This document shows, in pieces, positions 23,401-29,414 of a DNA stretch of 64,000 nt. Source of the DNA: Candidatus Polarisedimenticolia bacterium (GTDB lineage Bacteria > Acidobacteriota > Polarisedimenticolia > Gp22-AA2). Position numbers and translations under genes: made by a program. The stretch lies in assembly GCA_036001465.1 (NCBI GenBank), contig DASYUH010000109.1, positions 1 to 64,000 of the forward strand, written 5' to 3'. Position 1 is the stretch's first letter. Every line of letters begins with the position of its first letter. The notes under the pieces are model-generated. The model saw nothing but the letters and a program-made list of their open reading frames with translations, was not told where the DNA came from and searched no databases.

Positions 23401-24331
23401 GACCCGGCTGGTCGAGGAGCGCCCGCAGCCCCGACGGCACCATCTGCAGGACCGTGGCCTTCTCCCGGGCGATCAGCCGGACCAGAGAGGCCGGGTCCCG
23501 GTGGGCGCCCGGTCCCGCCAGGATCAGACGGGCTCCGGCGAGGAGCGGCGCGAAGAACTCCCAGACCGCCGCGTCGAAGGTGAACGGTGTCTTCTGTACG
23601 ACGCCGTCGGCCGCGTCCAGCGGAAAGCGTCGGCTCATCCAGAGCATGTGATTGCGGATCGCCGCGTGCGGGACGAGCACGCCCTTCGGCTTCCCCGTCG
23701 AGCCGGAGGTATAGATGGCGTAGGCGACGGCGGAGCGATCCACCGCGACGTCGAGGTTCGCGTCGCTCTGCCGTTCGGTATCGGCGTCGGGCCGATCCAC
23801 TGTAAGGACCTGCCCGTGGAAAGCGGGGAGCCTGTCGCGAAGGCGCTCCTGCGACAGAACCACACCAGCGCCTGCCTCACCGATCATGAAGGCGAGACGG
23901 TCCCTCGGCCACGCCGGATCGAGCGGCAGCCAGGCCGCGCCCGCCTTGAGCGCGCCCAGGATGGCGGTCACCAGCCCGGGCGCGCGATCCATGAAGATCG
24001 GCACGAGCCCGTCGGCCGGGACGCCCAGCCGTCGGAGCCGCCGCGCCAGCCGGTTGGCGCGCGCGTTCAGGTCGCCATAGGTCAGGCGCCGGTCCTCAAA
24101 GACCACCGCCACCGCGTCGGGGCAGCGCTCGACCCGCGCCTCGAAGAGCTCGTGCACGCACCCCGCAGCTCCGAACTCCGCGCCGGTGGTGTTCCATTCC
24201 ACGATCACCCGCCGGCGCTCGACTTCCGTCAGCGCCGGAACGCCGGCCGCGGGAGGCAGGTCAGGGACAGGAGGATCCCAGGAGGCTGCGGGGGGGCGAT
24301 GAGGCGAGGTGTCGGAAGAAGATGCCTTCAA
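14441..24331 (-). CDS. First NRPS: A(Gln-type)-T / C-A-T-E / C-A-T
   Basis: The product has 3296 residues and starts the assembly line. Approximate domains: A 60-555, T (Ser605), C 663-1090 (HHIVTDG 796-802), A 1120-1630, T (Ser1686, LGGDSI type), epimerisation 1725-2180 (HHLVVDG 1859-1865, VGWFTTIKP near 2015), C 2197-2620 with YPLTPMQEGMLYH and HHVLLDG (2333-2339) as expected after a D-residue, A 2655-3160, and T (Ser3215). Pocket residues read by alignment to GrsA give DAWQFGLIDK for A1, which I recall as a Gln code, DVENVGAVTK for A2 and DLWNNGLMFK for A3. The last two have no match I can recall. There is no starter C domain, yet residues 34-53 (LTEVERRRVIVEWNTTGAEF) match a C-to-A linker. 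The start is TTG with GGAGGG at 24341-24346. Residue 2 of the predicted peptide should be D. Confidence 0.95.
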   Translation of the reverse strand: MKASSSDTSPHRPPAASWDPPVPDLPPAAGVPALTEVERRRVIVEWNTTGAEFGAAGCVHELFEARVERCPDAVAVVFEDRRLTYGDLNARANRLARRLRRLGVPADGLVPIFMDRAPGLVTAILGALKAGAAWLPLDPAWPRDRLAFMIGEAGAGVVLSQERLRDRLPAFHGQVLTVDRPDADTERQSDANLDVAVDRSAVAYAIYTSGSTGKPKGVLVPHAAIRNHMLWMSRRFPLDAADGVVQKTPFTFDAAVWEFFAPLLAGARLILAGPGAHRDPASLVRLIAREKATVLQMVPSGLRALLDQPGLEGCRSLRRVFCGGEALRPDLVERCFERLGAELVNLYGPTEACIDSTFWICERGGRTVPIGRPIDNVRAYVLDRRLQPLPVGAAGELCVAGAGLAHGYLGRPDLTAGRFLPDPFSGEPGARLYATGDRARWLPDGSLEFLGRMDEQVKVRGYRIEPGEIETLLNRHPAVRESVVVARPDSRGDAILAAYMTLRKEDGVKTPPLPVGLLRDHLKEWLPDHMVPSAFVFLDELPRTSSGKVDRRRLPAPGAGRPDLAVPFVAPRGEDERRLAELWSRLLGLDRVGVQDGFFDLGGHSLVATQVISRVRDLFGVELPLRALFEAPTVAGLAERVAAARREGRRPESAPRSVPPDRERPLSFAQRRLWFLDQLEPGKPFYNTPCTLRLRGALDAGALEKSLNEIVRRHEVLRTAFPAVDGKPLAVVTPDLRLPLPVEDLSDRPDPERWPAALRRAREEAQAPFDLARGPLARARLLRLDARDHVLLLTFHHIVTDGWSEGVSYRELEALYPAFVEGRPSPLSPLPIQYADFAAWQRDWLRGETLDTQLAYWRRALAGAPAALDLPTDRPRASVRSHRGARHMVELSHRLSEALRSLGRAEAATPFMTVLAAFKVLLQRYTGQDDIVVGTPIANRNRLEIEGLIGFFVNTLVLRSDLSGDPTFREALRRVRGVALAAYAHQDLPFERLVEDLHPPRDLSRTALFQVMVAHAAASRLDLEGLTAEFVDIDDGISKFDLTLEVDDGGPGLACALEYSTDLFDAATARRMLRHLETLLEGVVADPDGRLSRLPVLPQEERRQVLVDWSGPRAEFPHERCIHELFEDQAARAPEAIAVCFGPDRLTYADLDRRATTLSRRLRRLGVGPESPVVLCVERSIEMVVGLLGVLKAGGAYVPLDPAYPADRCAHILEETRAGVVLTQRRLLARLRADGTRVVCLDEASVEGAAPGEAAGDVRAAAPQNLAYVIYTSGSTGAPKGVLVPHRALVNHSVEMARRYALRPDDRVLQFASLNFDVAAEEIFPTLLRGATLVLRPDPVFVSVPEFHRFLENEGVTVVNLPSSYWHAWVAELGRDERPLPACLRCVVIGSEKTFSDRLAAWNEITDVRPALFNAYGPTEATVTTTVYEAPGGPASGAARLVPIGRPIANVRVYVLDGHLNPVPVGVPGDLHVGGEGVARGYVGRPDLTAERFVPDPFTGAPGARLYRTGDRVRWLLDGNLEFLGRLDDQVKVRGYRIEPGEIERALERHPAVEESVVAAREDAPGETRLVAYTVGRPGAGPPPSAPDLRAYLKERLPEHMLPSAFVALERLPRTPSGKIDRKALPAPDAGRRDLEGGRAEPRTPAEHTLARIWSQVFGRESVGIHDNFFDLGGDSILSIQIVARANQAGLRLTSKQIFQHQTVAELAAVADARVAASAEQGAVTGEAPTTPIQRWFFEHDFADPHHFNQAVLLEARQALDEAKLERALGVLLAHHDALRMRYREVGSEWRQIGAAPGGPVPFRRIDLSALPAGERIAALEAKAAELQRSLDLAEGPLVRAALFDLGSDLPARLLVVIHHLVVDGVSWRILLEDLNTVYRQLERGDTIDLPAKTTSYRLWAERLAEHARTAPADPEIDFWLAEARRRVGRIPVDHPGEENLEETARVATSVFTEEETRALLQDVPAACRTEINDVLLTALAQAVTGWTGERSALIDLEGHGREEVLDDVDLSRTVGWFTTIKPVLLTLEEVPGPEEALKSIKEQLRAMPARGIGYGLLRYLRGDREIARRLAALPQAEISFNYLGQFDATVPASAPFRFASESTGPVVSPRGRRTHLLEIGGYVASGRLRLSWKYSEALHARATIEALARRFERALRSLIALGSRPGAAAYTPSDFPLAPLDQATLDRLARDHARIEDVYPLTPMQEGMLYHTLSAPGSGVYVEHLSWRFHGPLDEEAFERAWRRAIERHPILRTAFVWSGVEKPLQVVQRSLRLSWERRDWRGLEPEEQERELKGFLDDDMRRGYDLSRPPQQRLAIMRLADDVHRFVWSHHHVLLDGWSLPVLLKEVASLYEAFRRGEAPALDEPVPFRDYVAWLLRQDLAAAEAYWKRALAGLGSPTPLVVDRPAGGPAQPDDYRLERIRLPRAVVARLQGLARRQQLTLNTVLQGAWAILLGRYSGQSDVLFGGVVSGRPADLRGAETMVGLMLNTLPVRARLREREPVVSWLKGLQEEQVEMRQYEYTPLTLTQKWSGLAHGTPLFESVFAFENYPLDAKLLERFGDLEVRDLRAVEWTHYPLNVVVPPGPELSIQINYDARRFQAPVIRRMLGHLRTILEGIAADPQRRLADVPMLAASERSWLKERNPGLAAPSGRCLHELFEAQAARRPEAIAVVCDGEAVTYGELNRTANRLARRLRERGAGAETRVAVCLERSIEMIEAILAILKAGAAYVPLDPAYPNDRLSFMLQDAGVVALVARQGILDRLPAHAGGVVLLEAEGATPPAAPAGRSGAAPACADDANPPPEADPDSPAYVIYTSGSTGRPKGVVVTHANATSLFAAAAARLSLDERDVWTLFHSSAFDLSVWEMWGALAHGGRLVIVPYLVSRSPEEFLDLLRRERVTVLNQTPSGFRSLMRVEEEGAGGLSLRLANFGGEALNPDDLKPWVARHPDRPLLFNLYGPTETTMFVTWRRLRPEDMQGRPRSPIGRPIESARVHLLDAAMRPVPVGVPGEICIGGAGLARGYLGRPDLTAERFVPDPFGGTSGGRLYRSGDLARWREDGDLDYLGRLDDQVKIRGFRIEPGEIESALLAHPTVREAVVVARQDGPEQRRLVAYVVPRNAEDAAPAALRAFLKASLPDYMVPSVFVALQALPVTPNGKVDRGALPAPESAASDSESARVPPRTLIEQDLARLWGGLLGVDSPGVEDNFFEAGGQSLLATLLVSRVRAHLGAEVSLKDFLDDPTIRGLARKVEEAYLRTAGPSELDAVLGLMDGARGETRATPGPPDARWTEHVENS

Positions 24332-24460
24332 CGGGGACGACCCTCCGGCGATGAGTGTCGATCCTGCCGAAACGCCCTCTATTCCTTGATGGCCGCAAGA
24401 TACCCGACGTCTCAGCGAGAGTCAAACCAAGCTTCTCCATCCTCACTGCGGGGCGGGACT

Positions 24461-25660
24461 TCAAGTTCCCGTGGCGGCATCGAGGAGGGAGTCGATGTCG
24501 TCGCGGGTGTTGTAGATGTGCGGCGAGACGCGGATGAGGTTGTCCCGCAGGCTGACCAGCACGCCGCGGTCCCGCAGCCGGCGGTAGAGGGCACGCGTCT
24601 CCTCGGGGCACGGACCCTCCAGTGCCAGGATCCCCGACCGGCGCTCGGGGGTCAGGTCCGACGCGACCCGCAGCCGGGTCCTCTCGAGGTCCCGGATCAA
24701 AAGGTCTTGCAGACGCCTTGCGTGCACCTCCACGGCCCCGACACCGACGCGGGTCAGAAACGAGAGCGATGCGATGAAGCCGGCCAGGTTCAGGAACGAC
24801 GCCGCCTCGGGCACGTCGAAGCGGCGGGCCCCGTCGCGGAAGCGGAGCGGGTAGCCGTCGATCTCGTTGAGGTTGCTCGATCCTTCGACGTTCATCCAGT
24901 TCACGTCCGCGACCCTGAGCCGGTCGAGGATCGCGGGATTGACGTAGGTGAAGCCCGTCCCGAAAGGGGCGAGAAGCCACTTGTCACCGCTCGTCGCCAG
25001 GATGTCGATCGGCAGGTCCGACACCTTGAAGTCCACTGCGCCCACGGACTGGGCGCCGTCCACCACCAGGAAGATGCCGCGCTCGCGGCAGGTCTCGCCC
25101 AGTATCTTCAAATCGGCGCGGTATCCCGAGGAGAAGGCGACGTGACTGATGCTGACGACTCTCGTGTTCCGTCCGATGGCCGCGATCAGGTCCCGCTCCC
25201 CGACGAAGCGACCGGACGCCGGGCGGACCTCGCGAACGGCGATGCCGTCCAGCGCGCGATTGAGCCAGGGGTAGACGTTGGCGGGGAACTCTCCGTGCGC
25301 CAGGACCACCTCGTCGCCCTCCTTCAGGGGAAGGCAGCGGGCCGCGAGATTCAGACCGTGCGAGGCGCCCGTGGCCAGGGCGATGCTCTCCGGGTCGCAG
25401 CCGATGAGACGCGCCACCACCTCGCGCGCCCGCCCCGGCAGGGACTCATAGAGGGAGCCGGCGATCTCCTCCGGGTGCTCCTTCAGCCTCAGGGCGCCCC
25501 GCACCGCGGCCGCGGTCTCGGCCGGGAAGGGCCCCTGCGCGGCGCAGTCCAGGTAGACCTTGCCGCCGAAATCGGAGAAATGTCGCTTCCAGGGCGTCGC
25601 GTCGTCCGGCAACGTGATTCTTCCCGCGCGCGGTATTTCAGGAGAGCCGGAATCATACAT
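24461..25660 (-). CDS. PLP-dependent class V aminotransferase (isopenicillin-N-epimerase/SufS-like)
   Basis: The product has 399 residues from the ATG at 25660, the normal length for fold-type I class V enzymes. Key features are VYLDCAAQGPFP near the N-terminus, ALATGASHGLN, the cofactor-binding Asp in VVDGAQSVGA (about residue 201) and the Schiff-base lysine in SGDKWLLAPFGTGF (about Lys227). The C-terminal GVLVSLRDNLIRVSPHIYN is typical of the isopenicillin-N-epimerase/cysteine-desulfurase-like branch. The frame is open further upstream, but that extension overlaps the cupin gene, so the internal ATG was preferred. The gene lies 38 bp after the cupin gene and 129 bp before the first NRPS, suggesting it modifies or supplies an amino-acid precursor; the reaction cannot be read from sequence. 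Confidence 0.85.
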   Translation of the reverse strand: MYDSGSPEIPRAGRITLPDDATPWKRHFSDFGGKVYLDCAAQGPFPAETAAAVRGALRLKEHPEEIAGSLYESLPGRAREVVARLIGCDPESIALATGASHGLNLAARCLPLKEGDEVVLAHGEFPANVYPWLNRALDGIAVREVRPASGRFVGERDLIAAIGRNTRVVSISHVAFSSGYRADLKILGETCRERGIFLVVDGAQSVGAVDFKVSDLPIDILATSGDKWLLAPFGTGFTYVNPAILDRLRVADVNWMNVEGSSNLNEIDGYPLRFRDGARRFDVPEAASFLNLAGFIASLSFLTRVGVGAVEVHARRLQDLLIRDLERTRLRVASDLTPERRSGILALEGPCPEETRALYRRLRDRGVLVSLRDNLIRVSPHIYNTRDDIDSLLDAATGT

Positions 25661-25698
25661 CGTCCGGCCCGCGGCGCGAAGACGGCGCCACGCCGGCC

Positions 25699-26559
25699 TC
25701 AATGCCGAAGCGCCGGCACGAGACGGCGGATCCTCTCGCCCCATTCCAGGAGGAGATGCCGGGGCGGACCCCAGAGTGTGCCCGGGGTGTTCCACCAGAA
25801 GTTGAGGGAGATCGAGGGCTCGAGGGCGCGCAGGTAGTGCCACCATGCGGCCGGGATGAACAGGATCTCCCCCGGACGCACGACGAGCTCCCGGAGCGAG
25901 GCCCGCAGGAACCTTGGATGCCGGACGGGATCGGGCCGCTCCGCCTCGACCGGGCTGAAGTGCAGGTTCGGCCCGAACGCCGCACAGGGGTAGTACACGA
26001 GGTCGGACTCCTCCGGCGGCACCAGGAGCACCTTCTTCGTCCCGAAGATCTGCACGAACAGGTTGTGCGTCGAGTCGAAGTGGAGGGTCGTCACAGCGCC
26101 CGCCGGACCGATCCAGAGCGACGGCTCGAGCCTCATCCGCCGCGCCAGCGCCCGCGGAACATAGGCCGGCACGGCCATGTATTCGTCCGGCTCGCGGATG
26201 TCGTCGCGCAGGCGCGGGACGGCCCGCAAGAGCGGGTACTGCGCCAGATAGTGGCTGCGCGATTCCGGTCCGCCGGCCCGCACGAGTTCGAGGAAATCGC
26301 CGAGACGCATCGGCCTGCGCCGGACGCTCCGCAGGTAGTCGGCCGGATCGTTGCGCGTCTCCTCGCGCTCCCAGACCTCGACCCGGACCTCCGTGTCCGG
26401 CAGGATCGCCTTGAGATGGCCGGGGTCCCAGCGCGCGATCGCCGGCCAGACTTCGGCGACCCCGGTGAGGATCGCCGGCCGCCGGCGCGACACGAACTCC
26501 CGGAAGAAAGCTCGCGGCGCGGGCCGGTGGATCCGCGGAACGGCGCTTCCCTGGGGCAT
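25699..26559 (-). CDS. Cupin-8/JmjC-type Fe(II)/2-oxoglutarate oxygenase
   Basis: The product has 286 residues. The iron facial triad of the cupin_8/JmjC fold is visible as HFD (His160, Asp162, within TTLHFDSTHNLFVQ) and His241 (IPAAWWHYL). KKVLLVPP follows the first pair, and SISLNFWW closes the barrel. Family members hydroxylate proteins or amino acids using 2-oxoglutarate and oxygen, so beta-hydroxylation of a free or carrier-bound amino acid for the neighbouring NRPS is plausible but not shown. This is the first gene of the presumed biosynthetic operon. A TATAAT at 26569-26574 leaves only about 3 nt of leader before the ATG, so the message may be leaderless. Confidence 0.85.
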   Translation of the reverse strand: MPQGSAVPRIHRPAPRAFFREFVSRRRPAILTGVAEVWPAIARWDPGHLKAILPDTEVRVEVWEREETRNDPADYLRSVRRRPMRLGDFLELVRAGGPESRSHYLAQYPLLRAVPRLRDDIREPDEYMAVPAYVPRALARRMRLEPSLWIGPAGAVTTLHFDSTHNLFVQIFGTKKVLLVPPEESDLVYYPCAAFGPNLHFSPVEAERPDPVRHPRFLRASLRELVVRPGEILFIPAAWWHYLRALEPSISLNFWWNTPGTLWGPPRHLLLEWGERIRRLVPALRH

Positions 26560-26568
26560 GAAGCCGGG

Positions 26569-26574
26569 ATTATA
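26569..26574 (-). promoter_or_regulatory. -10 element (TATAAT) for the NRPS operon, possibly leaderless
   Basis: On the minus strand a perfect TATAAT sits 9 nt before the ATG of the cupin oxygenase at 26559, which would place transcription start at or just before the start codon. I see no convincing -35 hexamer 16-18 nt upstream and no Shine-Dalgarno sequence. A leaderless start is therefore likely but not proven. Confidence 0.45.
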
Positions 26575-26623
26575 AGCCCGCTGCCCTATCTCCCGTTCAT
26601 TTCCCCCACCCGACGTCGACTCC

Positions 26624-26762
26624 GGGGTTGGCGGTGTCGTGCCGCTCCCGGGAACGAGCAGTTTCTGTCACCCCGAGGAGAACGTCGCGGCTATCAACAT
26701 CGATCTGAGCGCGGCGGATCTCGAAGACATCGAGCGGGCATGGCCGCGGGGCGCGTCAGCAG
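26624..26762 (+). pseudogene. 3' remnant of an aldo/keto reductase
   Basis: The frame reads VVPLPGTSSFCHPEENVAA, then INIDLSAADLEDIERAWPRG and ASAEQDR. This is the typical end of an aldo/keto reductase: the VPxPGTxxxxxxEENV cofactor-binding segment followed by the last helix. Only about 45 residues remain. There is no start, the sequence before it does not look like the rest of the enzyme, and the frame runs on without a stop into the tmRNA-like fragment at 26774. I read it as a piece of a reductase gene cut by recombination. The fragment is short, so chance resemblance is not fully excluded. Confidence 0.5.
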
Positions 26763-26773
26763 AGCAGGATAGG

Positions 26774-26825
26774 TGGTGGAGGCGGCGGGGGTCGAACCCG
26801 CGTCTGAATCATCTCTGCTGGACTA
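26774..26825 (-). ncRNA. Isolated 3'-end fragment of tmRNA (ssrA), likely att-site scar
   Basis: The minus strand ends with a T-arm (stem GCGGG/CCCGC around loop TTCGACC), the acceptor strand CGCCTCC and an encoded A-CCA, preceded by GATGATTCAGAC. This is the standard 3' end of tmRNA. The antisense reading VEAAGVEPASE is a familiar artefact of tmRNA ends. A whole tmRNA of about 350 nt cannot be present, because the stop codon of the ABC-3/HEAT gene lies at 26826-26828 and coding sequence continues beyond it. The 3' end of ssrA is a common integration target, so this looks like the copy left by an integrated element. Where the similarity ends inside 26800-26825 cannot be judged by eye. Confidence 0.65.
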
Positions 26826-28328
26826 TCACTCTCCGTGCCGCTGGCGCTTCCCGTCGCCAGACAAGGTGCGATCGAGCTTCTGGAGGAACGCCTGCCCCTC
26901 GGGAGAGTCGGGGTCGGAGGTGGGCGGGTCGGTCATCTTCGCCAGCCGGGCAAGGGTGCCAATGGCCTCGAGGCGGGTCACCTTGGCGTCGGCCTGGCGC
27001 GCCAGGTCGAAGAGGACCGGGATGGCGCCGGCGTCCCCGAGGCCGGCGACCGCCTGCGCGATCCGCAGCCGCACCCACTCGTCCTCATCCTTGTTCCTCA
27101 AGCCCTGAAGCAGCGCCGGCAGCGCGGAGCGATTCCCGAGACGGCCCAGGGCGGATGCGGCCTGTTCGCGCACGGCGGGGGACTGATCGTGCAGCGCTTC
27201 GATCATGTCGGGAAGAATGCGCGGGTCGGCGCTCGAGGCGATCTGTCTCACGGCGGCGACCCGCACGTTCTCGTGGGTGTCCTTGAGCGCCCGGCGCAAG
27301 GCGTCCATGCTGCCGCCGACCTCGTGCTCGGGCGCTGTGGAGCCTCCCGGGCCGGGCGATTCGGCGCCCGGGTCGAGGGATCCGGCGCCCACCCCCGCAT
27401 CGGCGACCTCCTCGCCATGCGCCCCGGTGCCGGGCCGGAAGTGAACCAGGAGCCAGCCGGCTCCGATCGCCAGCGCCAGGCTGGCGGTGGCGACCGCGAG
27501 GGCGCGCGGGCGGCTGGGGGCGTGGCTGATCGCCCGGATCGTGCCTCCCAGCGCCAGGGCGATGGCGAAGCCGACCATGATCGTCGGCCCGGAGGGACGG
27601 TCGTACGAGAAGAACAGGCCGACGGCGCTGACGATCGTCGCCATGGTCCAGCCGGTGATCAGACGCGCCTTCAGGCCGTCGAAGAACATCACGGCGAAGA
27701 CGGCGGGGGCGACCAGGTAGCAGAACACCAGGAGGACGCCCGCGATCTGCACCGACGACGTGATCACCACGCCGAACGACAGATAGAAGAAGAAGTCCCA
27801 CAGACGCACCCGGATGCCGCGGGCGAAGGCCGCCTCGGGGTCCAGGGAGATCAGCAGGAATCTCTTGCGACACACCATGTGGAATAGGCCGATCAGGGAA
27901 TAGAGCACCGCCGTCTTGATGATCTGATGGGGCGTCACCCAGACGATGCTCCCGGCCAGGAGATCGTGCAGGTGCTCGGCGCCGTGCGGCGAGATGTCGG
28001 CCAGGAGAATGGCGGCCGCCGAGGCGGTGGCGTACGTCAGGCCGATCACCGCCTCCTGCGGGACCCGCTCGTGCCGGGCGCGGGTCAGGGCGAAGATGAT
28101 CGCCGCCAGGATCGCGAAGCCGAGCGAGATGTAGTACGCGCCCTCGGAGCGCGGGTCGTGGCCCAGAAGGAAGGCCACGGTCGCTCCGAGGGCGGCGATC
28201 TGCGCCAGGGCGATGTCCACGAAGATCACCTTGCGGCTGATCACGTGGATGCCGAGATAGACGTGGATCCCGGTCAGGATCAGGCAGGCCAGGAAAGGAA
28301 GGAACAGGACCTGGAGCTGCTGCGCCAC
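26826..28328 (-). CDS. ABC-3 (ZnuB/TroC-type) metal permease fused to HEAT repeats
   Basis: The product has 500 residues. About residues 1-290 form an ABC-3 family permease with eight or so membrane helices (LACLILTGIHVYLGIHVI, VFVDIALAQIAALGA, VLLVFCYLVAPAVFAVMFF). After a final helix and a Pro/Gly-rich linker, residues about 340-470 contain four HEAT-like repeats (for example DTHENVRVAAVRQIA, DQSPAVREQAASALGRLG). Ordinary ZnuB proteins are 260-300 residues, so the extra domain is unusual; it should lie on one face of the membrane and bind a protein partner. It starts 4 bp after the stop of the ZnuA-like gene. No ZnuC-type ATPase is adjacent. The transported ion is probably Zn or Mn, by family. 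Confidence 0.85.
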   Translation of the reverse strand: MAQQLQVLFLPFLACLILTGIHVYLGIHVISRKVIFVDIALAQIAALGATVAFLLGHDPRSEGAYYISLGFAILAAIIFALTRARHERVPQEAVIGLTYATASAAAILLADISPHGAEHLHDLLAGSIVWVTPHQIIKTAVLYSLIGLFHMVCRKRFLLISLDPEAAFARGIRVRLWDFFFYLSFGVVITSSVQIAGVLLVFCYLVAPAVFAVMFFDGLKARLITGWTMATIVSAVGLFFSYDRPSGPTIMVGFAIALALGGTIRAISHAPSRPRALAVATASLALAIGAGWLLVHFRPGTGAHGEEVADAGVGAGSLDPGAESPGPGGSTAPEHEVGGSMDALRRALKDTHENVRVAAVRQIASSADPRILPDMIEALHDQSPAVREQAASALGRLGNRSALPALLQGLRNKDEDEWVRLRIAQAVAGLGDAGAIPVLFDLARQADAKVTRLEAIGTLARLAKMTDPPTSDPDSPEGQAFLQKLDRTLSGDGKRQRHGE

Positions 28329-28332
28329 CGGT

Positions 28333-29406
28333 TTACCTCCCCGCGGCCGCCTGGCCGCCGCTCAGAGCCCGCACGATCTGATCGGTGGCGTAGTCGAACA
28401 GCCGGAAAAAGTCGGTCGCCTCGGGGGCGCCGCCGACCTCGATCGGCAGCGTGAGGATCTTGACCTTGGTCCTCTCCGCCAGATAGTCGGTGGAGCGGTG
28501 CTCGACGTACGGGCGCGTCAGGATCACCGAGACGTCCCCCTGCTTGAGACGCGTCAGGAGCTCCTCCAGGTGCTTGGCGGACGGGGAAATCCCCGGTTTC
28601 GGCTCGACGAAATCGATGACGCGGATGCCGAAGCGCTCGGCGAAGTACGAGTAATCCTTGTGGTAGGTCACGACCGCCTTCCCCTTCACCGCCTGCATCT
28701 TGCCCAGCCAGCCGCCCAGGTGCGCGCGCAGGGGGGAGCCCCCGACCGAGGTGCCGTCCAGGAAGACGTCGAGCGTCCCGGCGAACGCCTCGCGCGACAG
28801 CTTGGCGCCGCCGGCCAGGTCCACCAGGTCCTTGCCGAAGAGCGCCTCGTGGAGACGGCGGACGAAGGCGCGGCGCCCGTCCTCATAGGCCTGCGCCCCC
28901 GCGGGATCGAACCGCTTCAACGCCTCGGCGATAGTCCCGGCGACGATCTCGGCGTTGAGGGGATCGGTCAGGTAGTGCGGGTTGCCGTAAGGGTGCACGT
29001 CCCCCTCGGTGCGGCTGAGGCTCAGGGGAACCTCGACCACCCGGATGCCGGTGGAGCAGTCGATGTAGCCCGCCCCACCGGGCATGAGGCGCGCGGTGCG
29101 CGCTCCCTGGGTCAGGGGCGGGACCCAGCCGATCTCCAGGTCGAGGCCGTTCACCAGGAGCAGGTCGGCCTTGCGCAACTTGACGATGTAGGACGGCTTC
29201 GGATCGACGAAGTGGGCGTCCTGCGAGCCGCTGGCGATCACGGTCAGGTCGATTCTGTCGCCGGCGATGGCGGAGGCGATCGATCCGAAGTTCGGGAGCG
29301 CCGACACCACCTTGACGTGCCCTTCGGCGGCGCTCGCGGGGTCGGAAAGCAGCAGGGCTGGAACGGCCCAAAGCAGCGGCAGCACAGCGCGGGAATGGAG
29401 TCTCAT
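28333..29406 (-). CDS. Periplasmic metal-binding protein of ABC transporter (ZnuA/TroA family)
   Basis: From the ATG at 29406 the product has 357 residues with a signal peptide (RAVLPLLWAVPALLLSDPASA). Cluster A-I features are visible: a metal-ligand His in SQDAHFVDPKPS, a second in GNPHYLTDPLNA, and a third in VVTYHKDYSYFAERFG, followed by VEPKPGISPSAKHL. The His-rich loop of some ZnuA proteins is absent. The start was chosen because GAGGA lies 5-6 nt upstream, formed by the TGA stop of the porin gene. An earlier in-frame start would lie inside that gene. It should deliver Zn or Mn to the fused permease immediately downstream. Confidence 0.9.
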   Translation of the reverse strand: MRLHSRAVLPLLWAVPALLLSDPASAAEGHVKVVSALPNFGSIASAIAGDRIDLTVIASGSQDAHFVDPKPSYIVKLRKADLLLVNGLDLEIGWVPPLTQGARTARLMPGGAGYIDCSTGIRVVEVPLSLSRTEGDVHPYGNPHYLTDPLNAEIVAGTIAEALKRFDPAGAQAYEDGRRAFVRRLHEALFGKDLVDLAGGAKLSREAFAGTLDVFLDGTSVGGSPLRAHLGGWLGKMQAVKGKAVVTYHKDYSYFAERFGIRVIDFVEPKPGISPSAKHLEELLTRLKQGDVSVILTRPYVEHRSTDYLAERTKVKILTLPIEVGGAPEATDFFRLFDYATDQIVRALSGGQAAAGR

Positions 29407-29414
29407 GGCGTTCC

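Noticed and set aside
19091-25837. Further long plus-strand frames across the first NRPS, aminotransferase and cupin genes
   Set aside because: They are composition-driven shadows without motifs; the opposite strand carries recognised enzymes.
26773-27108. Plus-strand frame beginning VEAAGVEPASESS
   Set aside because: It is the antisense of a tmRNA 3' end running into antisense of the HEAT-repeat gene; this peptide start is a known annotation artefact.
26830-27130. A complete tmRNA extending upstream of the CCA end
   Set aside because: The interval is continuous HEAT-repeat coding sequence with no tmRNA 5' domain or tag reading frame.
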